A stretch of DNA of 64,000 bases, taken from Azospirillum sp. TSH100 (GTDB lineage: Bacteria; Pseudomonadota; Alphaproteobacteria; Azospirillales; Azospirillaceae). The stretch is from the NCBI RefSeq assembly GCF_004923295.1, contig NZ_CP039636.1, positions 160,001 to 224,000 of the forward strand, in the 5' to 3' direction. The notes beneath the pieces were generated by a model. It did no database searches and was not told the DNA's origin. It saw only the letters and a list, made by a program, of their open reading frames with translations. Every line of letters begins with the position of its first letter. Within the stretch, counting starts at the first letter, position 1. Shown here in pieces: positions 16,134 to 25,750 of the stretch. The position numbers and the translations under genes are program-made.

Positions 16134-17806
16134 CAATTCTTGCCTCTCAGCAGCGCTTCCGGGTGGCGTTCGAGATAGTCGGCCAACACGCGGAAGGACC
16201 GCGCGGCATCGTTCAGCTGCCGCATCACGCCCGCCAGATCGGCCTGACCGCCACCGCCACCCAGCAGCCCGCTGGCATTCTTCAGCGTACCCTCTGCCGC
16301 CGTCGCCACGCCACGCAGGCTCTTCACCACCTCCGGCAATTGACGGTCGGCAGTGCGCATCAACGCGTCGGCGCTACCGAGCGCCTTAGCGAGTGCAGCC
16401 AGCGACCGGGCGAGGTCCGGCGAACCGGCAAGCCCGCCGACCGACTGCAAGGTGCCGCGCAGGTCGGCGATCAGCGCATCGAGCGGCAATGCTGCGACCT
16501 TGTCCATCACCACGCCGGCCGACCGGGTGAGGGAATCGAGGTCGCTGGAGGCGACGACCGGCAATTCAGACCGCTCGGTTCCGGGCGCGGTCGGCGGTGA
16601 ACCCGGTTCGAAGTCGAAGGACACCAGCTTTTGCCCGGTCAGCAGGTTGCCGGACGCCAGCCGTGCCCGCAGCCCCTTGCGCACCTCGGTGGCGATCAGC
16701 TTGCGCACCGCCGGCTCGTCCATCGGCTTCCCGTCGCTGACGGCATAGGTCCGCGCCACCAGATCGGGTTCGAAGTCGATGTCGACCGGGATGTGCATTT
16801 GCTCCCTGGCCTCGTCATACTCAAGCCTCACCGTGGCGACATGGCCCACCGTCAGGCCGCGCAACAGCACCGGCGCGCCGGCCTGCAACCCTTGCACCGA
16901 TCCGGGGAACTCCAGCCGGTAGCGCACGCGCAGCCGGTCACGTGCAGCAGCCGCGGCGGCCTGATCCTCGTAGAGCGTGAAGCTGGTCCAGTCCAGCGCC
17001 GGCGGCCCGGCCTCCGGATCGGGCGGGGTTTCCAGCACCACGCCGCCCAGGGCCAGCGTCTTCAACGATTCAGTCTGGAACTTGAAGCCGTCGGCCCCGG
17101 CGGAGAACTGGATGCCGGACGAGCGCCAGAACCGGCTTCCCTCATGCACCAGTTCCTCGTAGGGCGCGCGGATGAAGATCGATACCCCGACCCTCCGGTC
17201 CTGGGGCGACAGGCTGTAACCCATCACCTCGCCCACCTGGACACCACGGAAATAGACCGGAGAACCCTGGGCCAGCGATCCCAGCTGTTCGGTCCTCAGG
17301 TTGAAGCTGCGGCCCGGCACATCGGCGCGGACCACCGGCGGCTCGTCCAGCGCATCGAATTCCCGCCGGTCATCGCCGCCGCCGGGTTCCATCTCGACAT
17401 AGGTGCCGGACACGACGGTGCTGAGGCCCGAAATCCCGGCAAGGCTGAGACGGGGCGCCACCACCCAGAAACGGGTGCGGTCCTTCAGATGGCGGGTGGC
17501 GGTGCGGTCCATGCGGGCGGTGGCGATCACCTGCGACAGGTCGTCCGACAGCCGCACCGTTTCGATCACGCCCAGATCGACGTTCTTGTGCTTGATCCGG
17601 GTCCGACCGGCCTCCAGCCCCTCGCCGGACGGGAAGGTGATGACGATCTGCGGTCCGCGATCCTCCAGCCAGCGCCAACCGAGCCAGCCGGCGATCAGCG
17701 CCGCCACCAGCGGCAACAGCCACAGCAGGGACAGCCGGCGGCGCGTCGAGAACGCGACCTCCGGCGGATGCGGAGGCTGATCTGGGGAGTGGTTGGCATC
17801 AGTCAT
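16133..17806 (-). CDS. pqiB: MCE-domain lipid transport protein PqiB
   Basis: A 557-residue protein anchored in the inner membrane by one helix (LLWLLPLVAALIAGWLGWRW, residues about 27-46), with three MCE/MlaD domains in the periplasm: around IVITFPSGEGLEAGRTRIKH, SPVYFRGVQVGEVMGY, and GAPVLLRGLTVGHVATV. A helical C-terminal part follows. PqiB hexamers form a syringe-like tunnel that moves lipids between the membranes. It overlaps pqiA by 8 bases and pqiC by 1. Length and domain count match PqiB (546 in E. coli). Confidence 0.94.
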   Translation of the reverse strand: MTDANHSPDQPPHPPEVAFSTRRRLSLLWLLPLVAALIAGWLGWRWLEDRGPQIVITFPSGEGLEAGRTRIKHKNVDLGVIETVRLSDDLSQVIATARMDRTATRHLKDRTRFWVVAPRLSLAGISGLSTVVSGTYVEMEPGGGDDRREFDALDEPPVVRADVPGRSFNLRTEQLGSLAQGSPVYFRGVQVGEVMGYSLSPQDRRVGVSIFIRAPYEELVHEGSRFWRSSGIQFSAGADGFKFQTESLKTLALGGVVLETPPDPEAGPPALDWTSFTLYEDQAAAAAARDRLRVRYRLEFPGSVQGLQAGAPVLLRGLTVGHVATVRLEYDEAREQMHIPVDIDFEPDLVARTYAVSDGKPMDEPAVRKLIATEVRKGLRARLASGNLLTGQKLVSFDFEPGSPPTAPGTERSELPVVASSDLDSLTRSAGVVMDKVAALPLDALIADLRGTLQSVGGLAGSPDLARSLAALAKALGSADALMRTADRQLPEVVKSLRGVATAAEGTLKNASGLLGGGGGQADLAGVMRQLNDAARSFRVLADYLERHPEALLRGKN

Positions 17807-19040
17807 GCCGCACCCCGTCGGCGCGGTCCCACATCACGCGCGGGTCGAAGACATGGCTCGCCAACATGGTCAGGATGACCACGGCGGCGAAGGCGATTGC
17901 GCCGGCATCGGCGCGGACGGAGGCGACGGCGCCGAACTGCACCAGCGCCGTAAGAATTGCGATCATGAAGACGTCCACGTTGGACCAGCGCCCGATGGCA
18001 TCGATAAGGCGATAGAGGCGGGTCCGGCCCAGCAGCTGCGCGGCCGATCCACGCCATGCGGTGGCGACGAACCACGCCAGACCGCCCAGCTTGAGGAGCG
18101 GCACGGCGATGCTGGCGACGAAGACCAGCAGCGCCAGCGGCCACATGCCGGACCCGGCCAATTCCCCCACCCCGCCCAGGATCGTGCTGGGGTCGCCCTG
18201 GCCGAAGTTGACCACGGTCATGACCGGCAGCAGGTTGGCCGGCACATAGAGGATGGCGCTGGTGGCGACCAGCGCTGTCGTCCGCCCCAAACTGTCCGGT
18301 TCCCGCGCATGCAAACGGCTGCCGCAGCGCGTGCAGCGGTGTGGTGCCGCTTCCTGGTCATACCCATGGATGCGCTGGCAGACCGAACAGGCGATCCAGC
18401 GCTGCGGAGATGGCGCCGGATCGGACGGCACATGGTCGATGGCGGACCACAGCATCCGGCGGTCGAGCGACTGATCCATCATGGTGATTGCCAGCACATA
18501 GCCGCCGAGCGCAAGCCCGCCGGTCAGCAGTTCGGCATTGGCGAATCCATACAGCTTGGAATAGCCGACCAGCAGGCCGAGCAGGAAGACGTCCAGCATG
18601 GCCCAGGGGCGCAGGGCCTCGGTCAGGGCGAAGAGCCGCGCGGTTGCACGCGGCGACTCCGGCGGACGCCCGCCATGCAGGCAAAGCATCATGGCGATCA
18701 CACCCGCGACACGGAGTAGCGGCACCCCCAACACAAGCAGCCCGACCAGCAGCGACAGCGGCCACATTCCCTGATCGGCCAGCGCCTCGATCCCGGTGGT
18801 GACCAGACCGGCACGGTCGTTACCTTGGATATGCACGGCCATCAACGGGTTCAAGGCGATCAGGCCCAGCATCAGCAGCGCGGTCAACGCCATTGGCAGG
18901 GCATGACGGGGGCCTCCCGCGACATGGCGGTACAGCTGCGCGCCGCACCGCGTGCAGGCGGCCCGGCCGCCGCGGGGCAACTCACGGACACGGTGAAGCC
19001 GCCCGCAATCCGGGCAAGCAACCAGATCGTCCCGTACCAT
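17799..19040 (-). CDS. pqiA: Inner-membrane protein PqiA
   Basis: A 413-residue membrane protein with two PqiA units, each led by a zinc-ribbon: CPDCGRLH with CTRCG near residue 10-35, and CSVCQRIHGY with CTRCG near 225-250. Each unit has four hydrophobic helices. PqiA is the inner-membrane partner of the PqiB lipid tunnel. The start at 19040 is preferred because GAGGGAG lies 9 bases upstream and the zinc ribbon begins right after; the longer frame to 19127 has no family match. Confidence 0.92.
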   Translation of the reverse strand: MVRDDLVACPDCGRLHRVRELPRGGRAACTRCGAQLYRHVAGGPRHALPMALTALLMLGLIALNPLMAVHIQGNDRAGLVTTGIEALADQGMWPLSLLVGLLVLGVPLLRVAGVIAMMLCLHGGRPPESPRATARLFALTEALRPWAMLDVFLLGLLVGYSKLYGFANAELLTGGLALGGYVLAITMMDQSLDRRMLWSAIDHVPSDPAPSPQRWIACSVCQRIHGYDQEAAPHRCTRCGSRLHAREPDSLGRTTALVATSAILYVPANLLPVMTVVNFGQGDPSTILGGVGELAGSGMWPLALLVFVASIAVPLLKLGGLAWFVATAWRGSAAQLLGRTRLYRLIDAIGRWSNVDVFMIAILTALVQFGAVASVRADAGAIAFAAVVILTMLASHVFDPRVMWDRADGVRHD

Positions 19041-19237
19041 TGCCCCAAGCTCCCTCAACCTCACCTTGCCCTGCCAAATCGACATGCACGCGTCCGAACC
19101 GATTTTATCGCAAATCCCGCACTCCAATTGGCCTTTTCACGCCTCTGCGCAAGCCCCGGCGAACGGGGTAGGCGGATTTCCGCCGCATTGCAGCAATGCC
19201 GGCGACCAAGCCGGGAATTCGCGATTGACCGAAAGAT

Positions 19238-19247
19238 TATGTACATA
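19238..19247. promoter_or_regulatory. GntR-type operator candidate
   Basis: A perfect 10-bp palindrome, TATGTACATA, sits 41 bases before the start of the GntR/HutC-type gene in an AT-rich patch. HutC-like repressors bind palindromes with TGTA/TACA cores, so autoregulation is likely. Confidence 0.5.
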
Positions 19248-19287
19248 CATTATCTTCCAAACGTCACATCGCGACGCGGAGAGCGGG

Positions 19288-20133
19288 GTGCAGGGGTTGG
19301 TACGGCACAGCCTGACCGGACAGAACTGCGGTGACGGACCGGCTTCCCCGCCGGCAAGTCCGGTGCAGGCTGCCATCGCCCCGGGCGGCAAACCGGACAG
19401 CGCACTGGACGGTCGCGGCCCTCTGTTCGACCAGATCAAGCGCGCCGTGGCCGGCCAGATCCTGCGTGGACGCTGGCAGGCGGGCCAGCGTCTTCCCAAT
19501 GAGGCGGAACTGTCCAGCCTCTATGGCGTCTCGCGCCAGACCGTGCACAAGGCCATCGCCCTGCTGGCGCGCGAAGGTTTCCTGATCCGCCGCCGCCGCG
19601 CCGGCACCTTCGTCGCCACCGGCCGCCGCGACCGCTTCGCCCTGCCCATCGAGGACATCGGCGATGTCGTGGTGCGGGAAGGGCACGTTTATGAATTCCG
19701 CCTCCGCGACCGCAAGACCCTTCGCAACGGCAACGGCATCCGTTGGCCCGACCTGCCGGACGGAACACCGATCCTGGCGCTGGAATGCCTGCATTTCAGC
19801 GACGGCACGCCGATCCAGCATGAACGGCGTCTGGTCAATCTGGACGTCGTGCCGGAGGTGGTTGACGAAGCCTTCGATGTCGTGGCACCCAGCCGATGGC
19901 TGGTCGACCGGGTTCCCTGGTCGTCGGCCGACCACACCGTACGCGCGGTCAACGCCACCGCGGAGATGGCAGCATTGCTGGGGGTGGAGGCCGGCGCCGC
20001 CTGCCTTTCGATCCGGCGGCAGACCATGCATCTCAGCCGGCCGGTGACGCTCGTTCATTTCCTCTCGGTCGGCGACCGCTTCAGCCTCAGCGGATCGTCG
20101 ATCACCGACAGCGCGACCGAGTTGAATTTGTAA
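19288..20133 (+). CDS. GntR-family regulator, HutC subfamily (UTRA domain)
   Basis: A 281-residue repressor-type protein. The winged helix lies at about residues 45-115 (GPLFDQIKRAVAGQILRGRW, then LSSLYGVSRQTVHKAIALLA) and the UTRA effector domain at about 130-275, including VPWSSADHTVRAVNATAEMA, a HutC-like stretch. GTG 19288 has GGAG 6 bases upstream; the longer in-frame reading from 19066 would run through the palindrome at 19238 and is not believable. The amino-acid importer genes follow directly, so it probably controls them in response to an amino acid such as histidine or a breakdown product (inferred). Confidence 0.82.
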   Translation: MQGLVRHSLTGQNCGDGPASPPASPVQAAIAPGGKPDSALDGRGPLFDQIKRAVAGQILRGRWQAGQRLPNEAELSSLYGVSRQTVHKAIALLAREGFLIRRRRAGTFVATGRRDRFALPIEDIGDVVVREGHVYEFRLRDRKTLRNGNGIRWPDLPDGTPILALECLHFSDGTPIQHERRLVNLDVVPEVVDEAFDVVAPSRWLVDRVPWSSADHTVRAVNATAEMAALLGVEAGAACLSIRRQTMHLSRPVTLVHFLSVGDRFSLSGSSITDSATELNL

Positions 20134-20140
20134 ACACAAA
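20127..20140. promoter_or_regulatory. Palindrome before the amino-acid importer
   Basis: TTTGT-AAAC-ACAAA overlaps the stop codon of the GntR-type gene and lies 44 bases before the binding-protein start. It could be an operator for the importer operon. The evidence is symmetry and place only. Confidence 0.35.
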
Positions 20141-20183
20141 AGGACCGGCGACAGCCGCCGGCCGCAACAGGGGACCATTCACG

Positions 20184-21029
20184 ATGGAGACCAAGTCTAT
20201 GGTTCGGACGATGTTCAAGACGGCGCTGCTGGGCGCCACCCTGCTGGTCGCCGGTGCCGCCACCGGCACGGCGATGGCCGACACGTTGGCCGACGTGAAG
20301 AAGGCGGGCGTCCTGACCGTCGCAACCGAGATGCAGTTTCCGCCCTTCGATTTTCTTGAAAGCAACGAATACAAGGGCGTCGATCGCGACCTGATCGATG
20401 AGGTGGCGAAGGAGCTTGGCGTCAAGGCCAAGTACATGGACCTGCCCTGGACCAGCGTTCTGCCGGGCTTGGAAGCCAAGAAGTTCGATCTGGTCATCGC
20501 CCCGGTCACCATCACGAAGGAGCGCATGAAGCGCTATTCCTTCACCGTGCCGATTTCGGAGGCGACCGCCGCCCTGATGAAGCGCGCCGACGACAAGACC
20601 ATCAACAAGCCGGAGGACATCGCCGGCAAGAAGGTCGGGGGCGGCAAGGGCACCTCGCAACTGGCCCAGGTGAAGGAGTTCGGCCAGACGCTGCCGACCC
20701 CGCCGGACGTGCGCGAATATGTCGACAGCAACCAGTCCTACGCCGATCTGGCCGCCGGCCGCGTCGACGCCTCGGTCAACTCGCTGCCGAACCTGAACTT
20801 CGCCGCCGCCCAGCGCAAGGAGACCTTCGCGGTCGTCCTGCCGCCCTTCGGCAAGCCGTCCTACTTCTCCTGGGTCGGACGCCTCGCTGACGATGACAAG
20901 AGCCTGATCGAGGCGGTCAACGCCGCGCTGGTTAAGATCCAGAAGGACGGCCGCATGGCCACCATCCAGAAGAAGTGGTTCGGCGTCTCGCAGGAGCTGC
21001 CGACCACCGTTCCGGAACCGCAGCTGTAA
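20184..21029 (+). CDS. Polar amino acid ABC transporter, binding protein
   Basis: A 281-residue periplasmic binding protein (SBP_bac_3 family). The signal peptide covers about residues 6-32 (FKTALLGATLLVAGAATGTA, cut after AMA). The mature part begins DTLADVKKAGVLTVATEMQF and has FDLVIAPVTITKERMKRYSF, a typical signature of the family. It is the first gene of the importer and is followed by a GC-rich hairpin at 21051-21074 that may keep its expression above that of the permeases. The substrate is likely a polar amino acid; the HutC-like regulator hints at histidine. Confidence 0.87.
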   Translation: METKSMVRTMFKTALLGATLLVAGAATGTAMADTLADVKKAGVLTVATEMQFPPFDFLESNEYKGVDRDLIDEVAKELGVKAKYMDLPWTSVLPGLEAKKFDLVIAPVTITKERMKRYSFTVPISEATAALMKRADDKTINKPEDIAGKKVGGGKGTSQLAQVKEFGQTLPTPPDVREYVDSNQSYADLAAGRVDASVNSLPNLNFAAAQRKETFAVVLPPFGKPSYFSWVGRLADDDKSLIEAVNAALVKIQKDGRMATIQKKWFGVSQELPTTVPEPQL

Positions 21030-21050
21030 GGCGGAACGGACCCGGATATT

Positions 21051-21074
21051 CCCCTCTCCCCCCGGGGAGAGGGG
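21051..21074. terminator. GC-rich hairpin after the binding-protein gene
   Basis: CCCCTCTCCCC and GGGGAGAGGGG form a perfect 11-bp stem around two bases. No T-run follows, so it may be an attenuator or a 3'-end stabiliser. Palindromes of this composition are scattered in many alphaproteobacterial genomes and may also be a dispersed repeat. Confidence 0.5.
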
Positions 21075-21108
21075 ACTGGTTCCCGGACTGCCGACGAAGG
21101 CCCACCCT

Positions 21109-21756
21109 ATGAAGTTCAGCGTCATCATCGACGCCCTTCCCTATCTGCTGGGGGCGGCCGTCACGACCATCTGGGTCTCGCTGCTCGGCGTGCTGCTGGG
21201 GCAGGTGATCGGCGTCGCCGTCTGCGTCGCGCGCCAGTCGGGCGGGCGGGCGGCGAACATGGCCGGCGGGGTCTATGTCAGCTTCTTCCGCGGCGTGCCG
21301 CTGCTGATCCAGCTGCTGCTGATCTATTACATGCTGCCGCTGATCGGCATCGACGTGCCGCCGCTGGTCGCCTCCATCGCGGCACTCGGCCTCGCCTCGG
21401 GCGCCTATGTGTCGGAGATCTACCGCGGCGCGCTGAATGCCGTTCCGCACGGGCAATCGGAAGCGGCGCTGGCGCTGGGCTTCCCCGGTTCGTCGATCTG
21501 GACGCGCATCCTGCTGCCGCAGGCCTTCCGCATCTCGGTTCCCGCGCTGGTCAACGAGCTGATCCTGCTGCTGAAGGCATCCTCGCTGATCTCCGTCGTC
21601 GGGGTGGCGGAACTGACGCGGACCAGCCAGACCATTTCGGCCAGCAACTACCGCCCGCTGGAAATCTATCTGGCGGCCGGCCTCATCTATCTGGCGATCA
21701 ACGGCGCGCTCGCCCTGTTCGGCACACAGGTCGAACGCCGCCTGCAACAGGCCTGA
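21109..21756 (+). CDS. Polar amino acid ABC transporter, permease 1
   Basis: A 215-residue HisM-type inner-membrane permease. Hydrophobic helices include PYLLGAAVTTIWVSLLGVLL near the N-terminus. The coupling loop is ALNAVPHGQSEAALALGFPG, and the typical FFRGVPLLIQLLLIYY stretch is present. The next permease starts 4 bases after its stop. The two permeases, the binding protein and the ATPase form a complete HisJQMP-type importer. Confidence 0.9.
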   Translation: MKFSVIIDALPYLLGAAVTTIWVSLLGVLLGQVIGVAVCVARQSGGRAANMAGGVYVSFFRGVPLLIQLLLIYYMLPLIGIDVPPLVASIAALGLASGAYVSEIYRGALNAVPHGQSEAALALGFPGSSIWTRILLPQAFRISVPALVNELILLLKASSLISVVGVAELTRTSQTISASNYRPLEIYLAAGLIYLAINGALALFGTQVERRLQQA

Positions 21757-21760
21757 CCCG

Positions 21761-22465
21761 ATGTTGGACCTTTCCCTCCTCGTCCAGTATGGCCCGGCGC
21801 TGCTGCGCGGCTTCGGCGTCACCATCCTGTGCTGGGCTGCCGGCTGCATGATCGGCATGGTGCTGGGCTTCGCGCTGATGCTGCTGCGGCAGGTGCCGGT
21901 GAAGCCGCTGCGCTGGATCATCCGCGCCTACATCGAAGTGATCCGCGGCACGCCCTTCCTGATCCAGCTGTTCCTGCTCTACAGCGGCGGGCCGTCCATC
22001 GGCCTGCGGCTGGAGGCGACGACCGCCGGCATCCTCGGCCTCGGCATCTACGGCAGCGCCTATTTCGCCGAGATCTTCCGCGCCGGCTATCAGGCGGTGC
22101 CGAAGGGGCAGGTGGAGGCGGCGCTCAGCCTCGGCATGTCCTACGGCTCGATCCTGCGCCGGGTGATCGTGCCGGCCATGCTGGTGTCGACCATCCCGGC
22201 CATCGTCAACATGATGGCGATCCTGACCAAGGAGACGGTGGTGCTGTCGATCATCACCGTGCCGGAACTGATGTACGAGATGCAGACGATGGCGGCGGAG
22301 ACCTTCGCCACCTTCGAGACCATCCTGGGGATGGCGCTGTTCTACTGGCTGCTGGTGGAGGTGGTGTCGCGCCTGGGCCGCCGGCTGGAAGCGCGCGTCA
22401 CCCGTTTCCTGACCCATGCCTCGCCGCAGGGGTCGTCGTCCGAGACCGCAACCGCGAGGGCGTGA
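21761..22465 (+). CDS. Polar amino acid ABC transporter, permease 2
   Basis: A 234-residue HisQ/GlnP-type permease with the same fold as its neighbour: [18 protein letters not shown] near residue 62 and the EAA loop [20 protein letters not shown]. Its TGA shares a base with the ATPase start (TGATG), so translation is coupled. Confidence 0.9.
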   Translation: MLDLSLLVQYGPALLRGFGVTILCWAAGCMIGMVLGFALMLLRQVPVKPLRWIIRAYIEVIRGTPFLIQLFLLYSGGPSIGLRLEATTAGILGLGIYGSAYFAEIFRAGYQAVPKGQVEAALSLGMSYGSILRRVIVPAMLVSTIPAIVNMMAILTKETVVLSIITVPELMYEMQTMAAETFATFETILGMALFYWLLVEVVSRLGRRLEARVTRFLTHASPQGSSSETATARA

Positions 22466-23292
22466 TGACCGCCGTTTCCGAAACCGCCACTCCGCCGCGC
22501 AGTCCCGCCCAGGGCGACGCCGTGCCGATGGTCTCGATCCGTAGCGTAGGCAAGAGCTTCGGCACCAACGAGGTGCTGCGCGACATCGACCTGACCGTCA
22601 ACAGGTCGGAGGTCGTCTGCCTGATCGGCCCCAGCGGATCGGGCAAGAGCACGCTTCTGCGCTGCATCAACTTCCTGGAGGTCTACGACCGCGGCGAGAT
22701 CCGCATCGAAGGCAAGCTGGTCGGCTATACCGAAAGCACGCCGCGCCGCCGCTTGTCGAACCGCGATCTGCGCGATCTGCGCCGCAACGTCGGCATGGTG
22801 TTCCAGCAGTTCAACCTTTGGCCCCACATGACCGCGCTGGAGAATGTGGCCGAAGCCCTGGTTCAGGTCCGCGGCATGGACAAGACCGCAGCGGCGGCCC
22901 ATGCCCGCCGGATGCTGGACCGGGTCGGTCTGGCCGCCAAGGCCGACAGCTACCCCGCCCGCCTGTCCGGCGGCCAGCAGCAGCGCGTTGCCATCGCCCG
23001 CGTCATCGCGATGGAACCCCACCTGATGCTATTCGACGAGCCGACCTCGGCGCTCGATCCCGAACTGGTGGGCGAGGTGTTGCAGGTCATGCGCGATCTG
23101 GCGGCGGATGGCATGACCATGGTGGTGGTGACCCACGAGATGGGCTTCGCCGCCAACGTCGCCGACAAGGTGGCCTTCCTCGACCGTGGCCGCATCGCCG
23201 CCTTCGGTACCCCGCGCGAGGTCTTCCACGAATCGACCGAACCGCGGGTGCAGCAGTTCCTGCAGACTTACCACGAGCGCAACAGCTTCTAA
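22465..23292 (+). CDS. Polar amino acid ABC transporter, ATPase
   Basis: A 275-residue ABC ATPase of the HisP/GlnQ type. Walker [10 protein letters not shown] lies near residue 53, followed by the Q-loop in [14 protein letters not shown], signature LSGGQQQR, Walker [13 protein letters not shown], and the switch histidine in VVTHEMGFA. The first 22 residues are an unstructured-looking extension. It ends the importer operon; 167 bases without a gene follow. Confidence 0.92.
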   Translation: MTAVSETATPPRSPAQGDAVPMVSIRSVGKSFGTNEVLRDIDLTVNRSEVVCLIGPSGSGKSTLLRCINFLEVYDRGEIRIEGKLVGYTESTPRRRLSNRDLRDLRRNVGMVFQQFNLWPHMTALENVAEALVQVRGMDKTAAAAHARRMLDRVGLAAKADSYPARLSGGQQQRVAIARVIAMEPHLMLFDEPTSALDPELVGEVLQVMRDLAADGMTMVVVTHEMGFAANVADKVAFLDRGRIAAFGTPREVFHESTEPRVQQFLQTYHERNSF

Positions 23293-23459
23293 GGATCCGC
23301 CCGCAACCCGGCGGCGGGCGTCACCGGCCGCCGCTGTTCCTTCCGCCTGCGTGGGAGGAAAACATCCATGGTGTTGCCCGATCATCCCGGGATATGGATA
23401 ACTGCCGGGCCAGCGGCTCCGAAACCGGAACTTTTTGTGGTGAGAACGGCAGCAGGTCA

Positions 23460-24260
23460 ATGACGGAGCGTTATTACGGACAGGGCAGTTTCAGTGCCGC
23501 ACTGTACGACCTGATCGACGGCGCCCTGTGTCCGGAAACCGAGGCGGCATTCTATCGAACGCTTGCGATCGGTACCGGAACGCCGATCCTGGACCTCGGG
23601 GCCGGAACCGGGCGACTGACATTCGCGCTCGCCGAGGCTGGGCACGACGTGGTTGGTGTCGACCTTTCGCACGACATGCTCGCCATCGCCCGCCGCAAGC
23701 TGGACGCTGCCGATGAGGCGGTCAAAGGCCGTGTGACTTTAATACAATCGGATGTCTGCGAGTTGGAACTCGGCCGCTCCTTCGATCTCGCGATAGCTCC
23801 CTACCGGGTCTTCAATTTTATTCTGAAGGACAACGACAGAAGCCGCTTCCTTCAGGCATTGCATCGACATCTTTCCGATACCGGTCGGGCTGCCATTGAT
23901 ACCTGGGGCGCCTCGGACGATAACAGCCGTCTGCGCCCGGCAATTCAGAACCGTAGGGTTATTGTCGAGCTGGAAGGCTCTCCATTCAATGTTGCCCGTA
24001 CCTTCAAAAGTGACAGAATAGATCACGAGAGGAAGATCGCGGACTTCACCGTCAGTTATGAGATATTGGACAAGGAGAACAGAGTTCTCAAAAGCAAGGA
24101 TGAGTCTCTGGAAATGCGCTGGTGCCCTCCGGACGAGATGCACGCGCTGCTGACAAGCCATGGCTTCCGAGTTCTGACGGAACTGGGCAGTTTCGATGCA
24201 ATTCCCGCGACCACGTCCGGAGACCGCCTGTGGATCGTTGAGCGAATGGGTCATCGCTGA
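23460..24260 (+). CDS. Class I SAM-dependent methyltransferase
   Basis: A 266-residue cytosolic methyltransferase. Motif I is ILDLGAGTGRLTFALAEAG (near residue 43), the acidic residue after strand 2 is VVGVDLS, and motif post-I is LIQSDVCEL. Family methyltransferase_25/11 is likely. The substrate is unknown. The base composition is clearly lower in G+C than the neighbours, with codons such as TTA, ATA and AGA that are rare around it, which suggests later arrival by transfer. It stands alone between an amino-acid importer and bioM. Confidence 0.8.
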   Translation: MTERYYGQGSFSAALYDLIDGALCPETEAAFYRTLAIGTGTPILDLGAGTGRLTFALAEAGHDVVGVDLSHDMLAIARRKLDAADEAVKGRVTLIQSDVCELELGRSFDLAIAPYRVFNFILKDNDRSRFLQALHRHLSDTGRAAIDTWGASDDNSRLRPAIQNRRVIVELEGSPFNVARTFKSDRIDHERKIADFTVSYEILDKENRVLKSKDESLEMRWCPPDEMHALLTSHGFRVLTELGSFDAIPATTSGDRLWIVERMGHR

Positions 24261-24398
24261 TCGGCGACCAAATGGGGGACAATCCCCCGAACTCGGGCAC
24301 TGGACAGGTCCGCTTCCCCCTGGAACCCCGCCTGCAAACGGGCTAAGAACCTTTCGCACGCGCAACAGATCCGCAACGCGAAAGCCCCGCGCCCGCCG

Positions 24399-25073
24399 AT
24401 GATCGAACTCCGGTCCGTCACCCACGCCTATGGCGACCGTCCCGTCCTGCACAATTTGTCGCTGCGGCTGACTGAACGGCGCATCGCCATCCTTGGCGGC
24501 AACGGCTCGGGCAAGAGCACGCTGGCCCGCCTGCTGAATGGGCTGATCGTTCCGACCACCGGGACGGTCACTGTCGATGGGCTCGATACCCGCAGCAACG
24601 GCCGCGCGGTGCGCCAGCGGGTTGGCTTCGTCTTCCAGAATCCGGACACCCAGATCGTCTACCCGACGGTGGAGGAAGACCTCGCGTTCGGACTGAAGGC
24701 GCGCAAACTGCCGAAGGACGAGATCGCCCGCCGGGTTGCCGGGGCGCTGGAGCGCTACGGCCTCGACCGCTACCGCCATCAGCCGGCCCACCAGATGAGT
24801 GGCGGCGAGAAGCAGCTGCTCGCCATCGCCGGGGTGCTGGTGCTGGAACCGGCCTATGTCATCTTCGACGAGCCGACCACCCTGCTCGACCTGCGCAACC
24901 GCCGCAAGGTGATCGAGCTGCTGCGCGGCCTGCCGCAGGCAGTGATCGTCGTCACCCATGACCTCGATATGGTGCGGGACTTCGACCGGGGGCTGGTGCT
25001 GGAGGGGGGCCGGGTGGTCGCCGACGGCCCTCCCGCCGAAACCGTGCCTGCGTACATCGAACGGCTCGGCTGA
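24399..25073 (+). CDS. bioM: Biotin ECF transporter ATPase BioM
   Basis: A 224-residue ECF-type ATPase that powers biotin import with BioN and BioY. It shows Walker [10 protein letters not shown] (about residue 33), [20 protein letters not shown] (the Q-loop with the ECF-typical NPDxQ), signature [10 protein letters not shown], Walker [13 protein letters not shown], and VVTHDLDM. The length fits BioM. It heads a run of six genes that overlap or nearly touch. No clear Shine-Dalgarno is seen before the ATG, and no BioR-type TTATnnATAA palindrome was found upstream. Confidence 0.93.
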   Translation: MIELRSVTHAYGDRPVLHNLSLRLTERRIAILGGNGSGKSTLARLLNGLIVPTTGTVTVDGLDTRSNGRAVRQRVGFVFQNPDTQIVYPTVEEDLAFGLKARKLPKDEIARRVAGALERYGLDRYRHQPAHQMSGGEKQLLAIAGVLVLEPAYVIFDEPTTLLDLRNRRKVIELLRGLPQAVIVVTHDLDMVRDFDRGLVLEGGRVVADGPPAETVPAYIERLG

Positions 25074-25723
25074 TGCTGGGCCTCTACCTGCATAGGGAGT
25101 CGGTCATCCACCGTCTGCCAGCGGGGGTGAAGCTTGGCGGACTGCTGCTGGTGACCATTCTGGTGCTGGCACTGCCCGGCACCTGGGGGGCGCTTGTCGC
25201 CGGGCTGATCGGCATCGCGGTGCTGGTGGCGGCAAAGCTGCCGGCCGGGAGGGTTATGGCCGAACTGCGGGCGCCGGTCACCATGCTGACCCTGCTGTTC
25301 GGTTTCCAGGCTCTGCTGGCTGGTGGCGGGTGGGAGGAAATGGCCGTCGCCGTGGCCCGTTTCGCCGTCCTGATCCTGCTGGCAACGCTGGTCACGCTGA
25401 CCACCCGCGTCATGGACATGGTAGATCTGTTCGAGCGGCTGTTCGGCCTGCTGCGTCCGGTCGGCGTCAATCCGGCGAAGATGGCGTTGATGCTGGCCCT
25501 GACCATCCGCTTCATCCCGCTGCTCGGCGAGCAGGTACGCGAGGTGCGGATGGCCCAGCGCGCACGCGGCGTGGAACGCAACATAGCCGCCCTGTTCGTT
25601 CCGCTGCTGGTCAAGATCCTCACCATGGCCGATGATCTTACCGCTGCGCTGGAGGCGCGCGGCTATGACCCGGCCGATGGCGAGGCCGAAGTCAACAGGA
25701 CCAAGAACAGCATTCAACGATAA
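25073..25723 (+). CDS. bioN: Biotin ECF transporter transmembrane protein BioN
   Basis: A 216-residue T-component (EcfT/CbiQ family). Hydrophobic helices occupy the first half (LGGLLLVTILVLALPGTWGA and on). The two coupling helices end in the Ala-Arg-Gly motifs QRARGVE and LEARGYDP that bind the ATPase. The start overlaps the bioM stop by one base (TGATG). bioY follows after 27 bases. Confidence 0.92.
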   Translation: MLGLYLHRESVIHRLPAGVKLGGLLLVTILVLALPGTWGALVAGLIGIAVLVAAKLPAGRVMAELRAPVTMLTLLFGFQALLAGGGWEEMAVAVARFAVLILLATLVTLTTRVMDMVDLFERLFGLLRPVGVNPAKMALMLALTIRFIPLLGEQVREVRMAQRARGVERNIAALFVPLLVKILTMADDLTAALEARGYDPADGEAEVNRTKNSIQR

Positions 25724-25750
25724 CGTCATCAGCCGAAGGAAGCGTCTGCA

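Noticed and set aside
16631..17878. Plus-strand open frame opposite pqiB
   Set aside because: Shadow of the MCE protein gene, with low-complexity translation.
24261..24398. BioR-type operator before bioM
   Set aside because: No TTATnnATAA-like palindrome was found here; the control of this biotin operon remains unassigned.
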